Source: Saprospiraceae bacterium (lineage in GTDB: Bacteria > Bacteroidota > Bacteroidia > Chitinophagales > Saprospiraceae). Taken from it: a stretch of 61,242 bases of DNA. The translations under genes and the position numbers were made by a program. The stretch lies in contig JAHDDE010000008.1 in the NCBI GenBank assembly GCA_020629515.1, positions 39,769-101,010 on the forward strand, in the 5' to 3' direction. The notes under the pieces were generated by a model. The model was not told the DNA's origin and did no database searches. It saw only the letters and a list, made by a program, of their open reading frames with translations. Positions 18,363-27,820 of the stretch are shown here, piece by piece (positions within the stretch are counted from its first letter, which is position 1; every line of letters begins with the position of its first letter).

Positions 18363-19844
18363 TTATTCGGCAGCGGCAAAACCCGCCAATCTTCCAAAAA
18401 CCGATCCTGAGGTTAAACCGGAACCTCCTGGATAACCATTGTAAAATACGCCTCCTACCATCTCTCCACAAGCATATAATCCTTTTATAACCGCACCTTC
18501 TACATTTATTACTGCTGCATCTTTATTTACTTTCAATCCTCCATAAGTAAAAGTTATCCCACATGTCACTGGATATGCTTTGTATGGAGGCTGTGATAAC
18601 TTGTTTGCCCAATTCGTTTTATTTGGTGTTAATCCGCTAGTTCTTTTACCATCTAAAGTAGTAGGGTCAAAGGAGCCAGAAGAGTCAACAGCTTTATTAT
18701 ATGTCTTAATAGTTTTAAGTGCTTGACCTTTATCGATGTCGTCTATTTGATCAATCAAGCCTTCAATCGTATCTGATTCAAAAAAACTGGCATCCCAAAA
18801 TTTATATTCTCCATAAAGTAGATCATCCACCTGTCTATCAAAAATTTGCCATGCTACATTCGAAGGTTGATTTAAAATAGCCCTTCCGAATTGCGCATAG
18901 GTATAATTTCGAAAATTTATTCCTTCATCTACAAACCTTTTACCCTCCTTATTTAACATAATTCCTAAGAAATAGCAGATTTTCCGATAATGCTTCCTCT
19001 CTATATAGGGAATACTTTCATTTCCATAGTTAGGCATATTCCTATCCATGGGAGTAGCATGACAACCCTTTGGATTTCCATTAAAATCAGCTCCTATTTC
19101 TAAAGCCATTGCAATACCTGCGCCCGTATTATGCTTTGTTCCTCTCACCTTCGCTTTAACCCACTCTTCCCCCATGAATTTAGCTCTCATTTCAGAATTA
19201 GCCTCAAATCCTCCACACCCCAACACTACGGAGTCCGCACTTAAAAATTCCTCAATTCCATCCGCATTTATGACATCAGTTCCTACTATTCGATCATTTT
19301 TATATACTAACGCCTTAGCTTCAGTATTGTAAACAATCTTACCTCCAAGTCTCAAAAATTCTCTTAACTCGGCTTCTACTAATCCTACGCCTTCTCCTTT
19401 TGCCTCGAGTGTAAGTCCTCCCCAAAAAACATATTTACCATCTTTTTTAAAAGTTTGTCTCGAATAAATAGGTTCAAACTTAATGTTGTGAGTGCCGAGC
19501 CATCTTAATGTATCATAACTCTGATCTATCAAAATATGTTGATGGAGACTCAGGGGAGCTCCATCATTGAATGAGAGTAAATCCTTTTGAAATTTATCCT
19601 TTGTGTAAGAACCAAATTCAGTAATCGAAATCTTCTCATCATTTGGATTTAGAAGTAGTGGCAATAGGTCTTCTTTAGAATTATACACAAAGCGCATGGC
19701 TCCAGCTGTATATTTGCTATTACCACCTGCTTCTTGTTCATTGGCCTTTTCGATTATGGTTACCTCTGCTCCCTTCTCAAGTGCGGCAATACCAGCACAT
19801 AATGCCGCATTCCCACTACCTACAACTATAATCTTTTTTGACAT
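18363..19844 (-). CDS. FAD-dependent tricarballylate dehydrogenase-like protein (TcuA family)
   Basis: 493 residues in the FAD-binding fumarate reductase/succinate dehydrogenase flavoprotein superfamily. The dinucleotide fold IIVVGSGNAALCAGIAALEK and the following GGNSKYTAGAMRF are hallmarks of TcuA. The C-terminal active-site region reads YPVTCGITFTYGGLKV and YACGEMVGGVFYNGYPGGSG. TcuA oxidises tricarballylate to cis-aconitate. In Salmonella the electrons leave through the TcuB membrane protein, but no tcuB is visible here. The gene starts ten bases after a hairpin terminator that follows the receptor gene, so its expression may depend on read-through or on its own promoter. Substrate assignment rests on family and context. 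Confidence 0.85.
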   Translation of the reverse strand: MSKKIIVVGSGNAALCAGIAALEKGAEVTIIEKANEQEAGGNSKYTAGAMRFVYNSKEDLLPLLLNPNDEKISITEFGSYTKDKFQKDLLSFNDGAPLSLHQHILIDQSYDTLRWLGTHNIKFEPIYSRQTFKKDGKYVFWGGLTLEAKGEGVGLVEAELREFLRLGGKIVYNTEAKALVYKNDRIVGTDVINADGIEEFLSADSVVLGCGGFEANSEMRAKFMGEEWVKAKVRGTKHNTGAGIAMALEIGADFNGNPKGCHATPMDRNMPNYGNESIPYIERKHYRKICYFLGIMLNKEGKRFVDEGINFRNYTYAQFGRAILNQPSNVAWQIFDRQVDDLLYGEYKFWDASFFESDTIEGLIDQIDDIDKGQALKTIKTYNKAVDSSGSFDPTTLDGKRTSGLTPNKTNWANKLSQPPYKAYPVTCGITFTYGGLKVNKDAAVINVEGAVIKGLYACGEMVGGVFYNGYPGGSGLTSGSVFGRLAGFAAAE

Positions 19845-19853
19845 CCTATTCTT

Positions 19854-19889
19854 TTAAAAATGGGAGATTCGAAAATCAAACCTCCCATA
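19854..19889 (-). terminator. Hairpin terminator/attenuator between receptor and tcuA-like gene
   Basis: On the minus strand ATGGGAGGTT pairs with AATCTCCCAT (one mismatch in 10), loop of nine, followed directly by TTTTTAAAAG. It lies 36 bases after the receptor stop and 10 bases before the tcuA-like start. It probably lowers expression of the distal catabolic genes relative to the receptor. Confidence 0.6.
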
Positions 19890-19924
19890 AAAACCAAAAT
19901 CTTGTATGAAAAAACTATTCTTCC

Positions 19925-22900
19925 TTAGAAGTTATAATTCAATGCCATATTTAAGAATCTTCCAGTCGTTCCAAACTGATTCACTCTTCTTGAATAGATA
20001 ACTTCTTTTCTTACTTGTGCAGACCTAAGCATATCTGGATATACATCAGTGAAGTTGTTAGCTCCTAATGTAATCGAGAATTGATCTGTGATGTGTCCTG
20101 TAACTGAAAAATCAAATATAGTCTTAGCACTTAGTATTTGAGGATTTCCCGAGTCGTCTCTTAATCGAGGCTCAGAAACCTCACCAAAATTAGTTGCTCG
20201 AAGTAAAAAGCCCAATTTGCCTACTTTATAGTCTACACTTGTTATGATTTTGCGCTTTGGAGCTCCATCAGTCAAGTAAACTATATCATTATTAGCAGTT
20301 GTTAAATCACCTGCATAAATTGATAAAGGTCCTGGCAAATTAACACCATCATCTGGAATAGTTGTGCTGTTAAAGTTAGCAGCCACAGTTACTCCAATGC
20401 TACTTGTCTCACTCATGAACTTCTTATAGGCCGCTACTATATCTAAGCCTTGAGTTTTAGTATCTACGGCATTAGTAAAGATCGTGATCTCATCGTAGTT
20501 AGCTCCATTGAATGCTGTAAAATCTCCAGGATTAATTCCTCCTAATGCTAATATTCTATCGGAAATATTAATCTGGTAGGCATCTACAGTTAATGAAAAT
20601 CCATCAGATAACTGTGCGGTGACACCTGCTGCAATATCAAAAGAAGTTTCAGGATTTAAATTTGAAAAGCCAAATGCGCTTTGCACCAATTCATCACGTA
20701 TAGGCAGTATTGGTTCCAATACAGAATTACCATCATTGTCAAATGAAATCTGACTAAAGTTACTGTACTGATATTGTGCCAAGCCAGGAGCTCTAAAAGA
20801 TCTATTTATTGACGCCCTAATCCCGACCTTATCATTTACCTTATATCTGGATGCAAGTTTATAAGAGAAGTCACTTCCAAAATCTGAGTAGTCTTCAAGT
20901 CTTACTGCTGCAGCTACTAAAAAAGCATCTGATAAATCTGATTCAACTTCAGCATAAATCCCTTTATTATTTCTTCTCCACTCTCCATCTGTTCTGGCAG
21001 TAAAACCCTCACGACCAGATGATCCAATATCCTTGCTATCTCTAAATTCTCCAGGTAGATAAGATTCTATCTGGCCTTGTGATTGCTGAAAAGATTCCAT
21101 TCTAATCTCAGATCCAACGGCCAAAGTGGTATTTCCGAAAGTTTTAACCGCATCCGCATTTATTACTGTCTGAGTAACTCCAAGTGTTCCTGTGTGAAAC
21201 TCTGTAGGAGATAAGATACCCATACTTGGGTTAACTGTATTTCGAGCAAATAAATCTACCTCATTACCACTATGTCCTAAACTTATATCAAGATTCCAAT
21301 CATTTCCTATATCTCCCTTGATACCGGTCGTCATTTGAAAATCCGTTAAATCCGAAGGAACTTCAGGATTATATCCATCAGGGAATATTTCTAATACTGC
21401 TCTCGAAGTTCTGGCAGGAGTTCTTGTAAAAACACCTCCAATTACATGCTTCTTAGTAATTCCACCAAAAGAATAGAAATCCCAATTATCATCGATAGAT
21501 TTTCCAGCATTTACAAAAATGCCCATATTGGTATTTTCAGCAGTACCTAAGACAGCTCTATCTGGATTTATTCCGTTTATTCTCTGTAATTCCTCATCAC
21601 TTGAAACTCCCGCAGCAGCTACCTGAGCATCAGTATACCATCCTGAACTATGAGAGTATGTTCCTGATCTGTCGGTAGGCTCAGCATGGCTATAGGTTAA
21701 GGTTGTATTCACAAACCCATCATCTCCCCATGGAAGTCCAAAATTAGCAGACATATTAATCGTCTGACCATCAACAACTGGGTCATCACCATAAATTTTA
21801 TCACCTTCAGGACCTGCATTAGTGATACCATCATAGGTCGGAGAAGTACTTGTTGACCCGTAATACATTCTTATAGCTCCCCCAGATCTTGAGTCGTTTA
21901 ATTGCATATTCATCACACCTGCGATGGCATCAGAACCATATTGCGCCGCAGCACCATCTCTTAGTATTTCAACTCTTTTAACTGCTGCCGAAGGAATAGA
22001 ATTAATATCATTGGCTAATTGTCCTTTACCAACTCCAGCATTATTACTGAAAAAGGCGACTTTATGTCTTCTTTTCCCATTTAATAATAATAATGTTTGA
22101 TCAGGAGAAAGTCCTCTCAATGATGCAGGATCAACTAAAGGTGCCAAATCATTGATTCCAAATTTAACAGCACTAAAAGAAGGCGCTGAGTAGTGCAAAG
22201 ACTGTCCTATATCAGCCTGACCTGTAGAATTTAATTCCTTAGCATTAATCACATCGATTGGAACAGGACGATCTACATCAGTCCGTGGTCTACCACGTGA
22301 TCCTAAGATTGTAACACTCTCCAAGGCGACGCCTGCCGACATGACAACATTAATTACTGATTGTCCATTTACCTCTATTTCTGTATCATTATAACCTGTA
22401 AATGAAAAAACCAGGACGTTACTTCCATCTGGGACGTTAATGGAATAGTTACCATCTAGATCAGTTATAGTACCCGCTGAAGTGCCTTTGACCAATACAT
22501 TTGCCCCAAACAATGGATCGCCATTGTCATCTGTTACTTGACCAGATACCTGAATAAAGTCTGAGTTAATCGTTTCTTCTGTTACTTTTTGAACCAAAAC
22601 GATATTGGTATTACCATATACGGTAAAATCAATGCCGTATGGATTCAAAAAATTAGATAGTACATTTTGTAGCTTTTCGTTCTGTGCTTCAATTGATACT
22701 TTCTTAATATTTTTAATTAAACCTGGTCGATAGGTGAAGTATACTGAAGCTTCTTTTTCCAATTGTTTTAAGGCCTTTTTCATGCTTACCTCCTCCAATT
22801 CTATATCTATTTTTTGATTCAGAATCTTCTGGGCTTCTGCGCTATTGGCTTTAACAACTGTTAAAGAAAGTGAGATTAAAAACAGTTGAATGAAACTAAA

Positions 22901-22948
22901 TTTCATAACTGATCGGATTAAGTTTGATAGTTTAATGTTTTTCTCCAT
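19925..22948 (-). CDS. TonB-dependent receptor with STN signalling domain (FecA-like)
   Basis: 1007 residues, outer membrane. In order: signal peptide (about 1-38), STN domain (about 45-118; KIDIELEEVSMKKALKQLEK), a carboxypeptidase-regulatory-like beta domain (about 131-211; GQVTDDNGDPLFGANVLVKG), plug (about 220-350) and a 22-strand barrel ending in the aromatic LNMALNYNF. The STN domain talks to FecR, encoded just upstream. There is no SusD partner and the plug is not of the SusC type, so the ligand is probably small: a tricarboxylate or a metal-tricarboxylate chelate (inference, from the neighbours and the FecA precedent). A near-palindrome and a hairpin lie between fecR and this gene. 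Confidence 0.92.
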   Translation of the reverse strand: MEKNIKLSNLIRSVMKFSFIQLFLISLSLTVVKANSAEAQKILNQKIDIELEEVSMKKALKQLEKEASVYFTYRPGLIKNIKKVSIEAQNEKLQNVLSNFLNPYGIDFTVYGNTNIVLVQKVTEETINSDFIQVSGQVTDDNGDPLFGANVLVKGTSAGTITDLDGNYSINVPDGSNVLVFSFTGYNDTEIEVNGQSVINVVMSAGVALESVTILGSRGRPRTDVDRPVPIDVINAKELNSTGQADIGQSLHYSAPSFSAVKFGINDLAPLVDPASLRGLSPDQTLLLLNGKRRHKVAFFSNNAGVGKGQLANDINSIPSAAVKRVEILRDGAAAQYGSDAIAGVMNMQLNDSRSGGAIRMYYGSTSTSPTYDGITNAGPEGDKIYGDDPVVDGQTINMSANFGLPWGDDGFVNTTLTYSHAEPTDRSGTYSHSSGWYTDAQVAAAGVSSDEELQRINGINPDRAVLGTAENTNMGIFVNAGKSIDDNWDFYSFGGITKKHVIGGVFTRTPARTSRAVLEIFPDGYNPEVPSDLTDFQMTTGIKGDIGNDWNLDISLGHSGNEVDLFARNTVNPSMGILSPTEFHTGTLGVTQTVINADAVKTFGNTTLAVGSEIRMESFQQSQGQIESYLPGEFRDSKDIGSSGREGFTARTDGEWRRNNKGIYAEVESDLSDAFLVAAAVRLEDYSDFGSDFSYKLASRYKVNDKVGIRASINRSFRAPGLAQYQYSNFSQISFDNDGNSVLEPILPIRDELVQSAFGFSNLNPETSFDIAAGVTAQLSDGFSLTVDAYQINISDRILALGGINPGDFTAFNGANYDEITIFTNAVDTKTQGLDIVAAYKKFMSETSSIGVTVAANFNSTTIPDDGVNLPGPLSIYAGDLTTANNDIVYLTDGAPKRKIITSVDYKVGKLGFLLRATNFGEVSEPRLRDDSGNPQILSAKTIFDFSVTGHITDQFSITLGANNFTDVYPDMLRSAQVRKEVIYSRRVNQFGTTGRFLNMALNYNF

Positions 22949-22997
22949 AGTTTTGAATTGTTCAAATAATTAGATCAGATTCATCTTTGGTTAGTAC

Positions 22998-23017
22998 AAT
23001 AATGCTGCAACATTATT
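22998..23017. promoter_or_regulatory. 20-base near-palindrome upstream of the receptor gene
   Basis: AATAATGCTGCAACATTATT pairs with itself at 9 of 10 positions. It lies 50 bases upstream of the receptor ATG, a suitable place for an operator or for part of an ECF-dependent promoter region. Confidence 0.4.
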
Positions 23018-23045
23018 ACCAGAGAGAATTGATTAATGAATTTGT

Positions 23046-23078
23046 GTCGAGGGTAACTTTTTATCCTCGACTTTTTTT
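23046..23078. other. Hairpin at the fecR 3' end
   Basis: GTCGAGGGTAA (23046-23056) and TTATCCTCGAC (23061-23071) form an 11-base stem with one wobble and a 4-base loop, with T7 on the plus-strand side. The genes run on the minus strand, where the A-run precedes and no U-run follows. It therefore looks more like an mRNA 3'-end or stability hairpin just after the fecR stop than a classical terminator. Confidence 0.5.
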
Positions 23079-24153
23079 ATTGACAAGAACCATCTATTAT
23101 GATCTTACCATCACGTTCGTAATATGTAAGACCTAAAGGATGACATACGATTTCCAATTTTTCATAAAGCGTTTCTTCTGTAAGCGTAGTTGATAATCTA
23201 CAATCGACTTTTGCGCCTTCATAAATACTTATTTGTACCCCGTAGGCTTCTTCTAATGCTTGAAATATTTCAGAAACAGGTGCTGCATCAAAGTATAATT
23301 TCTTTAAAGTTCTAAGTGGCTTGATAAGACTCGGAGTCGAAGTCAATCTTCTAGTCATACTCTGATCAGCTTTATTAAACACCACTTTTTGATTAGGTGT
23401 TACCACGAGTGGTTTTAACTCACTGGTCTTTATCTTCTTCAATTCCACAATGTCCTTTCTCTTATATACAGCAACTTTTCCTGTTTTAACAATCACCTCA
23501 ATATCCTTATCCAACTCTTTTGCCTTAACAAAAAAACTGGTTCCAAGGACTCTGATCACAGCATCATTAGCATAAACATAAAAGGGCTTAATGGTATCTC
23601 TGGCAATATCAAAAAATGCTTCTCCTTTTAAGATTACGCTTCTTGTTTTACCTGTAAATGATATGGGATATTTTAGATAACTATCTGGCTCAAGCACTAC
23701 AGTACTTCCATCCTTCAACTCGACCCTCCAAATAGCATCGGTGCTATTAGTATATTCTATCCATTTAGAATTTTCGTTTAGCGTTACTAACTCTTCAGAC
23801 TTATCTTCCGTTACAAATAAATGATAACTCGGTATAGATAAGCCTATCACTACGGATGCAGCAATTAACCACCTTTTTACTTTTCCAAAAATAGGATTGT
23901 GATGAGGTTCTATGGAACTCATGATATCGTCCCAAGTATTACTAATTACTTCTTTGGTTATAGGTGTTGAGGTAGAATCATGAAGCTTTAAGATTGTTGC
24001 TTTAGCTTCTTCAACTAAAGATTCTTTGCTGGGATTATTCTTCAACCATTCTCGCCAAAAAGCATTTGAAGATTCAGTTGGATTATGTACCCATTCACAA
24101 AACTGATCGTCAGTTACAAAATCTTCTAATCTATAATCTACAAAATGCCTCAT
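23077..24153 (-). CDS. FecR-family anti-sigma factor
   Basis: 358 residues. A cytoplasmic N-terminal region that holds the sigma factor (about 1-85) is followed by one membrane helix (WLIAASVVIGLSIPSYHLFV, about 89-108), the periplasmic FecR domain (about 135-235; KDGSTVVLEPDSYLKYP, VILKGEAFFDIA, RVLGTSFFVKA) and a C-terminal DUF4974 domain (LKKLYFDAAPVSEIFQALEE). DUF4974 receives the signal from the STN domain of the receptor in Bacteroidota. It lies 58 bases after the sigma gene and 128 bases before the receptor, the usual sigma/FecR/receptor order. Confidence 0.95.
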   Translation of the reverse strand: MRHFVDYRLEDFVTDDQFCEWVHNPTESSNAFWREWLKNNPSKESLVEEAKATILKLHDSTSTPITKEVISNTWDDIMSSIEPHHNPIFGKVKRWLIAASVVIGLSIPSYHLFVTEDKSEELVTLNENSKWIEYTNSTDAIWRVELKDGSTVVLEPDSYLKYPISFTGKTRSVILKGEAFFDIARDTIKPFYVYANDAVIRVLGTSFFVKAKELDKDIEVIVKTGKVAVYKRKDIVELKKIKTSELKPLVVTPNQKVVFNKADQSMTRRLTSTPSLIKPLRTLKKLYFDAAPVSEIFQALEEAYGVQISIYEGAKVDCRLSTTLTEETLYEKLEIVCHPLGLTYYERDGKIIIDGSCQ

Positions 24154-24211
24154 GACATGATTTAATCAATCTATACATGAGTAAGAGTATTAGGAGTTTA
24201 GATTATACTCA

Positions 24212-24778
24212 CTAAATCACATTTTTTTTCTCAACTTTTTTTCTTAACGCATAAATAGCACGTTGCAGAATATTAGCAACTGATTGTACCTTGATCTGCA
24301 TCAATTCAGCTATCTGTTGATTACTTAATTTTTGATAATACTTCAGGTGTAAGGCTTCTATCTGTCTATCAGGCAATAGACTTATTGATTTTCTTACCAA
24401 ATAAGTTCTCGACTGATTGATCTCTTCTTTAATGATCAGGGATTCAATGGATTCTTGTTTTAGCTCTTTGTTATTAATCTGGAGGGAGACAATATTTTTA
24501 TTATTCTTTATTGTCCGAATCAACTTATACTTAAAGCTTTTAAGAAGGTAAGATTTTATATGTTCTACTTCTCCCAGTTTCTGTCGATTATTCCAAAGTT
24601 CTATAAATAACTCCTGAATAGATTCTTTTATGACATCTGTATCTGAACACAATTTGAATCCAAATTGAAACATATCTTTAGCATATAATTGGTAGAGCTG
24701 AGCAAAAGCAATTTTGCATCCATTTCTAAAATCATACCAGATTTGTTGATCTGACATTTTATGCTGTACAGACTTCAT
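24212..24778 (-). CDS. ECF-type RNA polymerase sigma factor (FecI-like)
   Basis: 188 residues. Region 2 (FAQLYQLYAKDMFQFGFKLC through ESIQELFIELWNNRQKL) binds core and the -10 element. Region 4 (LPDRQIEALHLKYYQKLSNQ through LMQIKVQSVANILQRAI) is a helix-turn-helix for the -35 element. It is the first gene of the tricarboxylate locus and is divergent from aconitase across 165 bases. It is expected to be held by the adjacent FecR and released when the receptor binds its ligand. Start at ATG 24778; an internal Met eight codons in is also possible. Confidence 0.94.
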   Translation of the reverse strand: MKSVQHKMSDQQIWYDFRNGCKIAFAQLYQLYAKDMFQFGFKLCSDTDVIKESIQELFIELWNNRQKLGEVEHIKSYLLKSFKYKLIRTIKNNKNIVSLQINNKELKQESIESLIIKEEINQSRTYLVRKSISLLPDRQIEALHLKYYQKLSNQQIAELMQIKVQSVANILQRAIYALRKKVEKKNVI

Positions 24779-24901
24779 ACGAACTTATATATGGAGTGAA
24801 TATAGAAATAAATCAAAACAAAATATCTTCATGCAAGAATTACTCGATATATAAATTTTAAAGGTCGATCTGGCCGCAACAACTAATTTTAGAAAAGAGG
24901 A

Positions 24902-24909
24902 TATATTTG
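24902..24909 (+). promoter_or_regulatory. Candidate -7 box for aconitase
   Basis: TATATTTG matches TAnnTTTG, 34 bases upstream of the aconitase ATG. A -33 element at standard spacing is not evident. Confidence 0.4.
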
Positions 24910-24943
24910 CAGTGATTTTTGAGAACGCTATAAAATACAGCTT

Positions 24944-27229
24944 ATGCCATTTGATTTAGACATGATTAAAGCCCATTATGAGGCACTCCCAGGAAAAATA
25001 GAAAAAATTCGATCAGTTCTTAAAAGACCATTAACACTGTCGGAAAAAATTCTCTATGCACATCTACACGAAGATTCTCCTTTGCAGAATTATTCAAGAG
25101 GGAAAGATTATGTCTTTTTTGCTCCTGATAGAGTTGCTATGCAGGATGCTACCGCTCAGATGGCATTACTCCAGTTCATGATGGCAGGTAAAGATAAAGT
25201 TGCTGTACCTTCTACAGTCCACTGTGACCACCTGATACAAGCTAAAGTAGAAGCAGATGAAGACTTAAAAGTGGCTAATGATATTAACTCAGAAGTATAC
25301 TCATTCTTAGAGTCTGTATCCGATAAGTATGGATTAGGGTTTTGGAAGCCAGGAGCGGGTATCATTCATCAGGTCGTTTTAGAAAATTATGCATTTCCAG
25401 GAGGAATGATGATTGGTACTGATTCTCATACGCCCAATGCTGGCGGATTAGGAATGGTTGCTGTAGGTGTTGGAGGAGCTGATGCAGTAGATGTAATGGC
25501 AGGAATGCCTTGGGAACTAAAAATGCCAAAACTGATTGGCGTAAAATTAACAGGAGAATTGAGCGGATGGGCCTCACCAAAAGACGTTATCCTGAAGGTA
25601 GCGGGAATACTAACCGTAAAAGGAGGAACTGGAGCGATTGTGGAATATTTTGGAGAAGGGACCAGTAAGATAAGTTGTACGGGTAAGGGCACTATGGGTA
25701 ACATGGGGGCCGAGATAGGAGCTACTACATCAACTTTTGGATATGATGACTCAATGAGTCGATACTTAAATGCTACAGGACGATCAGAAATAGCAACTCT
25801 GGCTGATACAGTAAAAGAGCATTTAAATGCAGATCCAGAGTGTTACGCTGATCCAGATAAATACTTTGACCAAGTAATTGAAATTGATCTGAATTCATTA
25901 GAGCCATTATTAAATGGCCCATTCACACCAGATTTAGCAACTCCCGTTTCGGAGATGGCAGCAAAAGCTGCAGCTGAAGGTTGGCCAACAGAATTAGAAT
26001 ACTGCTTAATAGGTTCTTGTACTAATTCGTCTTATGAAGACATTACAAGAGCCGCTTCAATTGCTCAACAGGCGATTGATAAAAAAATCAAAGCTAAATC
26101 TCAATTGACTGTAACTCCTGGCTCAGAACAAGTCAGATTTACGATAGAAAGAGATGGTTTAATCGATACATTGCAAGGAGTTGGTGCAAAGGTTTTTGCC
26201 AATGCTTGTGGACCATGTATTGGACAGTGGGCAAGATTCGCTGATCCTATGAATGCGCCTAAAAATAGTATAGTTCATTCATTCAATAGAAACTTCTCCA
26301 AGAGAGCAGATGGAAGTCCGAATACACATGCATTTGTTGCTTCACCAGAATTAGTAACGGCAATAGCTTTATCTGGCAAACTCGGTTTCAATCCAATTAC
26401 AGATACCCTAACTAATGAAGATGGAGAGGAAGTAAAATTAGATCCGCCAACAGGATTTGAATTGCCACCAAAAGGATTTGATGTAGAAGATGCTGGATAT
26501 AATGCACCAGCAGAAGATGGAAGTAGTATAGAAGTTAAAGTTTCTCCAACTTCTGATAGACTACAACTACTTACTCCTTTTACAACTATCGAAGCTGATC
26601 ATCTACACGATATGAGGTTGCTGATCAAAGCGAAAGGAAAATGTACTACAGATCATATTTCTATGGCTGGACCATGGTTGAAATTTAGAGGACACTTGGA
26701 GAATATCTCCAACAACTGCCTGATAGGGGCTATTAATGAATTTAACGAAAAGGCCAACAGTGTAGCTAACTACACTGATGATCCAAGCAATGCAGAATAC
26801 TTGGCTGTGCCAGATAGCGCAAGAAAATATCAAGCCGCTGGTATAAAGACAGTAGTTTTTGGAGAAGAAAATTATGGTGAAGGATCATCAAGAGAGCACG
26901 CAGCTATGGAGCCAAGATTTTTAGGAGTTCAGGCAGTAATAGTAAAATCCTTTGCACGTATCCACGAAACCAATCTTAAAAAGCAAGGAATGCTGGCATT
27001 AACTTTCGTTAATCCTGATGACTTTGCTAAGGTTAGGCAAGATGATTTAATCTCTTTATACGGATTCGCAGATATGGCACCGGGTAAACCGCTGACGGTA
27101 CATTTACAGCATGCAGACGGTACAGATGATTATTTTGAAGTAATGCATACTTATAATCAAGCTCAAATCGAATGGGTTAGAAGTGGATCAGCTTTGAATA
27201 AGATCCGTGAAGAAGCTGGAGTAGCCTAA
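24944..27229 (+). CDS. Aconitate hydratase, mitochondrial type
   Basis: 761 residues. TCA-cycle enzyme interconverting citrate, cis-aconitate and isocitrate with a [4Fe-4S] cluster. The cluster cysteines are Cys359 (IGSCTNSS), Cys422 and Cys425 (ACGPCIGQW). Other family marks are [15 protein letters not shown] in domain 1, [15 protein letters not shown], and the swivel-domain active-site loop [19 protein letters not shown]. It is divergent from the tricarboxylate operon, whose predicted product cis-aconitate is its substrate, so the placement is functionally sensible. It is also the only aconitase seen here, so it may simply be the housekeeping enzyme. A strong terminator follows. Confidence 0.97.
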   Translation: MPFDLDMIKAHYEALPGKIEKIRSVLKRPLTLSEKILYAHLHEDSPLQNYSRGKDYVFFAPDRVAMQDATAQMALLQFMMAGKDKVAVPSTVHCDHLIQAKVEADEDLKVANDINSEVYSFLESVSDKYGLGFWKPGAGIIHQVVLENYAFPGGMMIGTDSHTPNAGGLGMVAVGVGGADAVDVMAGMPWELKMPKLIGVKLTGELSGWASPKDVILKVAGILTVKGGTGAIVEYFGEGTSKISCTGKGTMGNMGAEIGATTSTFGYDDSMSRYLNATGRSEIATLADTVKEHLNADPECYADPDKYFDQVIEIDLNSLEPLLNGPFTPDLATPVSEMAAKAAAEGWPTELEYCLIGSCTNSSYEDITRAASIAQQAIDKKIKAKSQLTVTPGSEQVRFTIERDGLIDTLQGVGAKVFANACGPCIGQWARFADPMNAPKNSIVHSFNRNFSKRADGSPNTHAFVASPELVTAIALSGKLGFNPITDTLTNEDGEEVKLDPPTGFELPPKGFDVEDAGYNAPAEDGSSIEVKVSPTSDRLQLLTPFTTIEADHLHDMRLLIKAKGKCTTDHISMAGPWLKFRGHLENISNNCLIGAINEFNEKANSVANYTDDPSNAEYLAVPDSARKYQAAGIKTVVFGEENYGEGSSREHAAMEPRFLGVQAVIVKSFARIHETNLKKQGMLALTFVNPDDFAKVRQDDLISLYGFADMAPGKPLTVHLQHADGTDDYFEVMHTYNQAQIEWVRSGSALNKIREEAGVA

Positions 27230-27276
27230 TCCAAAAAGGTTATTTTAAATAATCGTTAAAAAATATATGTTATTTT

Positions 27277-27318
27277 TGATAGTGTTAGACGTCTAAAGTC
27301 TGACACTATTTTTTTTAC
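27277..27318 (+). terminator. Intrinsic terminator after aconitase
   Basis: ATAGTGTTAGAC and GTCTGACACTAT form a near-perfect 12-base stem around a short loop, followed by eight T. Confidence 0.88.
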
Positions 27319-27346
27319 GATTTATCTAACGAAAAACTTTTATACT

Positions 27347-27742
27347 ATGTGGAAAGAATTTAAGGAGTTCATCATGACAGGCAATGTGATAGATTTTGCT
27401 ATTGCAGTTATCCTTGCCGGTGCCGTTGGACTTGTAGTAACTGGATTTGTAAGTGATATCATTATGCCAGTTGTAGGTCATTTTGCTGGTGGTTATGATT
27501 TTGCAGATCAAAAAATCTTATTATCAGCTGCTGAGATAGGAGCCGATGGAACTGTTCTTAAACCTGAGAATGCTATCCGTTGGGGTGCATGGGTAAATAC
27601 AATTATCAATTTATTAATAGTTGGTATGGTATTATTCTGGATGGCTAAGAGTAAAACAAGATTTATGGGTGATGCCCCAGCTCCTGGCCCAACAGCAGAC
27701 CAAGAGTTACTTGCAGAAATTAGAGACCTATTAAAGAAGTAA
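27347..27742 (+). CDS. mscL: Large-conductance mechanosensitive channel
   Basis: 131 residues. Two membrane helices, the first being the pore helix GNVIDFAIAVILAGAVGLVV with VSDIIMPVVG after it, then a periplasmic loop, TM2 (INLLIVGMVLFWMAKS) and a C-terminal helix ending LLAEIRDLLKK. Homopentameric inner-membrane safety valve that opens under osmotic down-shock. Stands alone between two terminators. Confidence 0.96.
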   Translation: MWKEFKEFIMTGNVIDFAIAVILAGAVGLVVTGFVSDIIMPVVGHFAGGYDFADQKILLSAAEIGADGTVLKPENAIRWGAWVNTIINLLIVGMVLFWMAKSKTRFMGDAPAPGPTADQELLAEIRDLLKK

Positions 27743-27765
27743 TCTAATACAAGAGACAATACTTA

Positions 27766-27806
27766 GATAGCTCTATTGCCAATGCGATAGGGCTATTTTT
27801 TATTTT
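27766..27806 (+). terminator. Intrinsic terminator after mscL
   Basis: ATAGCTCTATTGC pairs with GCGATAGGGCTAT (two wobble pairs), loop of about five bases, followed by TTTTTATTTT. Confidence 0.8.
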
Positions 27807-27820
27807 AATAATTTTATCAA

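Noticed and set aside
19925-24778. Reading the sigma/FecR/receptor trio as an iron-siderophore or SusC/SusD glycan system
   Set aside because: There is no SusD gene and no glycosidase, and the downstream genes are for tricarboxylates. A ferric-tricarboxylate ligand is still possible and is kept as an alternative.
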